From the NCBI RefSeq assembly GCF_900107115.1, contig NZ_FNOS01000005.1, positions 248,001 through 312,000 of the forward strand: 64,000 bases of DNA, given 5' to 3'. The notes below the pieces were generated by a model. The model saw only the letters and a list, made by a program, of their open reading frames with translations, had not been told where the DNA came from and did not search any database. Source of the DNA: Salimicrobium album (GTDB lineage: Bacteria > Bacillota > Bacilli > Bacillales > Halobacillaceae). This document shows, in pieces, positions 61,021-64,000 of the stretch. Every line of letters starts with the position of its first letter. Positions within the stretch are counted from its first letter, which is position 1. The translations under genes and the position numbers were made by a program.

Positions 61021-63456
61021 ATGGAGAACACGGGTAATTACATTACAGAGCTTGTGCTGCTTTCGGTCAGTATAGCAGTATTCGCTTCTTACACTTCTCT
61101 GTTGATCGCTCAGCGTATGCTGCAGAACTCGAGCGGAAAACAGCGTACACTGTGGGCAGTGACGGGGAGTATAGTATTTGGCAGCGGGGTATGGTCCATG
61201 CATTTCGTGGCGATGCTGGCGTTTGATATGAATATGGTGGTTACCTACAACCCCTATCTTCTTTCATTAAGTATTATTAGTGCTGTATTGGCAAGTTTTG
61301 GAACTTTTTTTGCGATAAACAGATTCTCAGGAGATTGGCGTTTTCTGTTTTTCGCCTCTCCTTTTTTAGCTGTGGGCGTACTCTCCATGCACTATGTGGG
61401 GATGGAGGCTATGCAGATGAACGCAGAAATCATTTACGACAGGGGATTGGTTACTCTCTCGGCTCTTATCGCTTTCGGAGCCTCTACTGCTGCTCTTTAT
61501 ATCTTTTCTTTACAGGAGAAGAACGATTCAAAAAACAATATTCTGGTTATGGGAGGAAGTTCAGTGCTGATGGGAGCGGCTATTTCAGGGATGCACTATA
61601 CAGGTATGGCTTCGGCCACTTATGAGATGAAGGAACCGCTCGGAGAACCGGCAGCGGAGGCAGCGATTAACCAGGGGGTTCTCGGATACTTTATCGGAGT
61701 CATCTTCCTGGTAATCCTTTTCTGTCTGGTAATTGTAATTTACTACAATAGAAAAATGGAAGCTGCGCATAAAAATTACTCCCTGAGCAGTAAAATCCAT
61801 AAATCTATTATTAAGTCCGCCAACGATGCTATTATCATAGCCGATAAAGAGGGGACGATACTCAGTTGGAATAAAGCTGCGGAGAAGATATTCGGATATA
61901 CTTCAGAAGAGATTATAAAACAGCCTCTTACCACTATAATGCCTGAAAAATATCGTTCAGCTCATGAAAGAGGATTGGCGGAGTATTTAAACACGCGAAA
62001 GAAAACTGTGACCAATCAGACTGTACAACTTGAGGGGCTGCATAAAACGGAAGGTGTCTTTCCTGTCGAGTTGTCTCTGTCAGCTGTGCATGAACAGAGA
62101 GACGTCTATTTCACGGGCATTATAAGGGATATATCAGAACGTGTGTCGCATGAGAAAAGAATCAGCGAGCTGGTTTACAAAGACGATCTTACAAAGTTGC
62201 CGAACCGGAGAATGCTGCACGATCATCTCTCCATGTCTCTTCAACAAGCAGCTAAAAATAACACCAGTGTCAGCATATTATTTCTGGATCTTAACCGTTT
62301 CAAGAGTATCAATGATCTGTACGGTCATAACATGGGAGATGAACTGCTGAAAAGTCTGACGGAACGCTTGAAGACACTTCTGCCTTTAGAAGCTATACTT
62401 TCCAGAAACAGCGGTGATGAATTTATTATCGTGTACCCCGAAGCCACTTCCTACCAGGTAAGCAGCTTTACGAGGAACATTGCACAGGCGCTTGGAAGTC
62501 CGTTCTTATTAAGAGAGTTTAAAATTTACACTTCTCTTGCCATAGGGGTCAGTACATATCCGGAGGACGGGGAAATAGCAGACGAACTGATTAAAAACGC
62601 CGATATGGCAATGTATCAGGCTAAGAAGAAAGGCGATAATATCGCGTGCTTTTTCACGGAATCGATGAATGAAGAGGTTTCCAGAAAGACGCTGCTGGAA
62701 ATCGGTTTGCAGCAGGCTCATGAAAGTGGGGAGCTGACTCTTTATTATCAGCCTCAGGTGAATACGAATACGGGTGAAGTCATCGGGGTGGAAGCTTTGC
62801 TCAGGTGGGAACACTCTGAACTTGGAAGAATTTCACCGGCGGAATTCATACCTCTTGCAGAAGAATCGAAGTTGATCATCCCTATCGGGGAATGGGTACT
62901 TAAAGAGGCTTGTAAACAATTCAGGGAGTGGCTGGACGAAGGGTACGAACTCGGGCACGTTGCGGTGAATATTTCGTCAGTGCAGTTTCAAAACCGCGAA
63001 TTGCCCGAAGTCATCGGGAAGATACTGGAAGAGACACAGCTGCTGCCCGAGTATGTAGAGCTTGAGATTACCGAAAGTGTCGTCCAGAATACGAAAGAGG
63101 CCATTCCTATTATGGAAGAACTGAAACAGATGGGTGTAAAGCTTTCGCTGGATGACTTCGGCACCGGTTACTCCTCCCTGAAGTATTTGAAAGATTTTCC
63201 TCTGGACACTTTGAAGATAGACAAATCGTTCATTCAGACAGTACACGAAAGTGAAAAAGACCAGGCGGTTATCGATACTATCATCAAAATGGGGAATCGT
63301 TTAGCTTTGAACGTAATAGCGGAAGGTGTGGAGACCTCAGGGCAACTGGACTACCTGAAGGAGAGGCAATGTCTGTACTATCAGGGGTTCCTGTTCAGTA
63401 AACCGATTTCCAAGGAAGACGTACAGAGACTTTTATTTAAAGGAAGAGTCAGCTGA
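61021..63456 (+). CDS. MHYT-PAS-GGDEF-EAL cyclic-di-GMP turnover protein
   Basis: An 811-residue membrane protein. The N-terminal 250 residues hold seven helices with three MHYT motifs (SMHFVAM, SMHYVGM, GMHYTGM), a probable sensor of O2, CO or NO through copper. A PAS domain (about 262-375; IIIADKEGTILSWNKAAEKIFGY starts it, abbreviated) precedes GGDEF with SGDEF at 464-468 and no RxxD I-site, then EAL at 591-593 (EALLRW) with the catalytic set intact: VNISS, LEITES, LDDFGTGYSS, LKIDKSF, IAEGVET. It should hydrolyse c-di-GMP; cyclase activity with SGDEF is possible. Domain order equals B. subtilis YkoW/DgcW. AAGAAGGGAA precedes the ATG. Confidence 0.93.
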   Translation: MENTGNYITELVLLSVSIAVFASYTSLLIAQRMLQNSSGKQRTLWAVTGSIVFGSGVWSMHFVAMLAFDMNMVVTYNPYLLSLSIISAVLASFGTFFAINRFSGDWRFLFFASPFLAVGVLSMHYVGMEAMQMNAEIIYDRGLVTLSALIAFGASTAALYIFSLQEKNDSKNNILVMGGSSVLMGAAISGMHYTGMASATYEMKEPLGEPAAEAAINQGVLGYFIGVIFLVILFCLVIVIYYNRKMEAAHKNYSLSSKIHKSIIKSANDAIIIADKEGTILSWNKAAEKIFGYTSEEIIKQPLTTIMPEKYRSAHERGLAEYLNTRKKTVTNQTVQLEGLHKTEGVFPVELSLSAVHEQRDVYFTGIIRDISERVSHEKRISELVYKDDLTKLPNRRMLHDHLSMSLQQAAKNNTSVSILFLDLNRFKSINDLYGHNMGDELLKSLTERLKTLLPLEAILSRNSGDEFIIVYPEATSYQVSSFTRNIAQALGSPFLLREFKIYTSLAIGVSTYPEDGEIADELIKNADMAMYQAKKKGDNIACFFTESMNEEVSRKTLLEIGLQQAHESGELTLYYQPQVNTNTGEVIGVEALLRWEHSELGRISPAEFIPLAEESKLIIPIGEWVLKEACKQFREWLDEGYELGHVAVNISSVQFQNRELPEVIGKILEETQLLPEYVELEITESVVQNTKEAIPIMEELKQMGVKLSLDDFGTGYSSLKYLKDFPLDTLKIDKSFIQTVHESEKDQAVIDTIIKMGNRLALNVIAEGVETSGQLDYLKERQCLYYQGFLFSKPISKEDVQRLLFKGRVS

Positions 63457-63483
63457 GGGTGTCAGGAATGTATGAGCATTAAG

Positions 63484-63514
63484 AAAAGGAAACCCGCGGG
63501 CTTCCTTTTTTATT
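63484..63514. terminator. bidirectional terminator
   Basis: AAAAGGAA and TTCCTTTT flank a CCCGCGGG palindrome; T- and A-runs lie on either side. It separates the c-di-GMP gene from a convergent gene. Confidence 0.8.
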
Positions 63515-64000
63515 TGAGTCCTGTCTGGATGTATTCGTTCTGGGAGTTTTTCTGATAGCTTTTCAGCAAACGCTTCAGTTTCTCCAGTTGGTAGTGATAC
63601 TCCATCAATTGAGATGCCAGGGGAAGAAAAATGAGCCTGTCTTTGTCGTATCCGTGTTCATATTCGTTCATGAGACGATCGACAATTAGTGGAATATCAG
63701 GCGTTTCCACACGGCGAAGCGCCTGTTTATGCGTCTGTTTAATTCTGCCTTTCAGGCTCAAAATCAGTTTTTCGTGGGCATTGACGAGTTTGTCGAGTTC
63801 ATGGACGAGGGCATCCTGAAAATCTTCGGGTATGTGCTCGATTTTATTTTCCAGCCGATGAAAAGCCTTCAGGACATCGAAGGACTTCTTCGTAGTTGTA
63901 ATCAGCTGGCGGAATACGACGAGTTTCCGGCCTTTGGCAAAACCTTTTCCTTTCAAATAAGTTCTTTCTTCGGAATAAAGGAGGTACGTGTGGTCCAGTC
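63510..64000 (-). CDS. hypothetical protein, 5' part beyond the window
   Basis: At least 163 residues; the minus-strand frame is open to the window edge (the visible upstream part includes LDHTYLLYSEERTYL), so the gene starts beyond 64000. A TTG at 63956 is in frame but lies inside this coding stretch. The protein is basic and helical (FRQLITTTKKSFDVLKAFHR, LVNAHEKLILSLKGRIKQTH), without membrane segments. The family is not recognised. Confidence 0.65.
   Translation of the reverse strand, partial: LDHTYLLYSEERTYLKGKGFAKGRKLVVFRQLITTTKKSFDVLKAFHRLENKIEHIPEDFQDALVHELDKLVNAHEKLILSLKGRIKQTHKQALRRVETPDIPLIVDRLMNEYEHGYDKDRLIFLPLASQLMEYHYQLEKLKRLLKSYQKNSQNEYIQTGLK

Overview
The window looks like the chromosome of a low-to-mid GC, spore-former-type Bacillaceae, most likely a moderately halophilic relative of Halobacillus, Salimicrobium or Virgibacillus. 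The evidence is strong AGGAGG ribosome binding sites, frequent GTG/TTG starts, Bacillus-type regulators (Zur, GlcT, SinI, a TRAP target, a T-box), a bacillithiol gene (bshB2), MreBH, a BCCT osmolyte carrier and many acidic proteins. The run yfhF / recX / yfhH-yfhJ / yfhP / mutY / ntdp (ygaC) / ygaD follows the Bacillus subtilis yfh-yga order. The genus is an inference.

Layout. 1-4.1 kb: an acyl-CoA catabolic operon (acyl-CoA dehydrogenase, SDR, TetR, thioesterase, APH-like kinase, quinone oxidoreductase-like MDR). The dehydrogenase plus APH-like kinase pairing recalls the 4-hydroxyacyl-CoA route of bacterial Lva systems and eukaryotic ACAD10/11. 4.2-5.2 kb: two DUF2188 stress genes, each behind a SigB-like promoter. 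5.2-12.4 kb: mostly single genes, including an ion channel with an aberrant filter, a ketopantoate-reductase-like enzyme, mreBH, a cysteine-cluster protein, an Na+/amino-acid symporter and a low-molecular-weight phosphatase. 12.5-17.3 kb: an amino-acid ABC transporter without an ATPase, then znuC-znuB-zur-znuA behind a promoter with a Zur box. 17.3-20.7 kb: an MFS carrier, an OsmC-like gene and an IS3-family element inserted in the OsmC gene's terminator. 20.8-34.7 kb: Na+/H+ antiporter, DNA glycosylase, YitT, acyl-CoA ligase, BCCT carrier, LLM oxidoreductase, pseudouridine synthase, typA, a FixH-like lipoprotein and bshB2.

34.8-41.8 kb: a SigB-like small gene and the complete trpEDCFBA-trpG operon. 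Its leader carries a string of (G/C)AG triplets able to switch a hairpin over the trpE ribosome binding site, and there is a second, perfectly phased triplet run directly before trpG; both look like TRAP targets. 41.8-46.3 kb: an orphan sinI-type gene, a small acetyltransferase, and argG-argH behind a T-box leader whose specifier reads CGC (Arg). 46.5-49.1 kb: a sulfonate/nitrate-type ABC transporter. 49.1-60.8 kb: the yfh-yga block, interrupted by glcT-ptsG-ptsH with a GlcT antiterminator/terminator leader. 61-63.5 kb: an MHYT-PAS-GGDEF-EAL c-di-GMP enzyme with a SigD-like promoter. A hypothetical gene runs off the right edge.

No rRNA, tRNA, CRISPR array, prophage or defence island was seen. 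The unusual content is mainly regulatory (two TRAP sites in one operon, the Arg T-box on argGH, an IS inside a terminator that brings its own terminators) plus the APH/ACAD operon and the odd channel filter.
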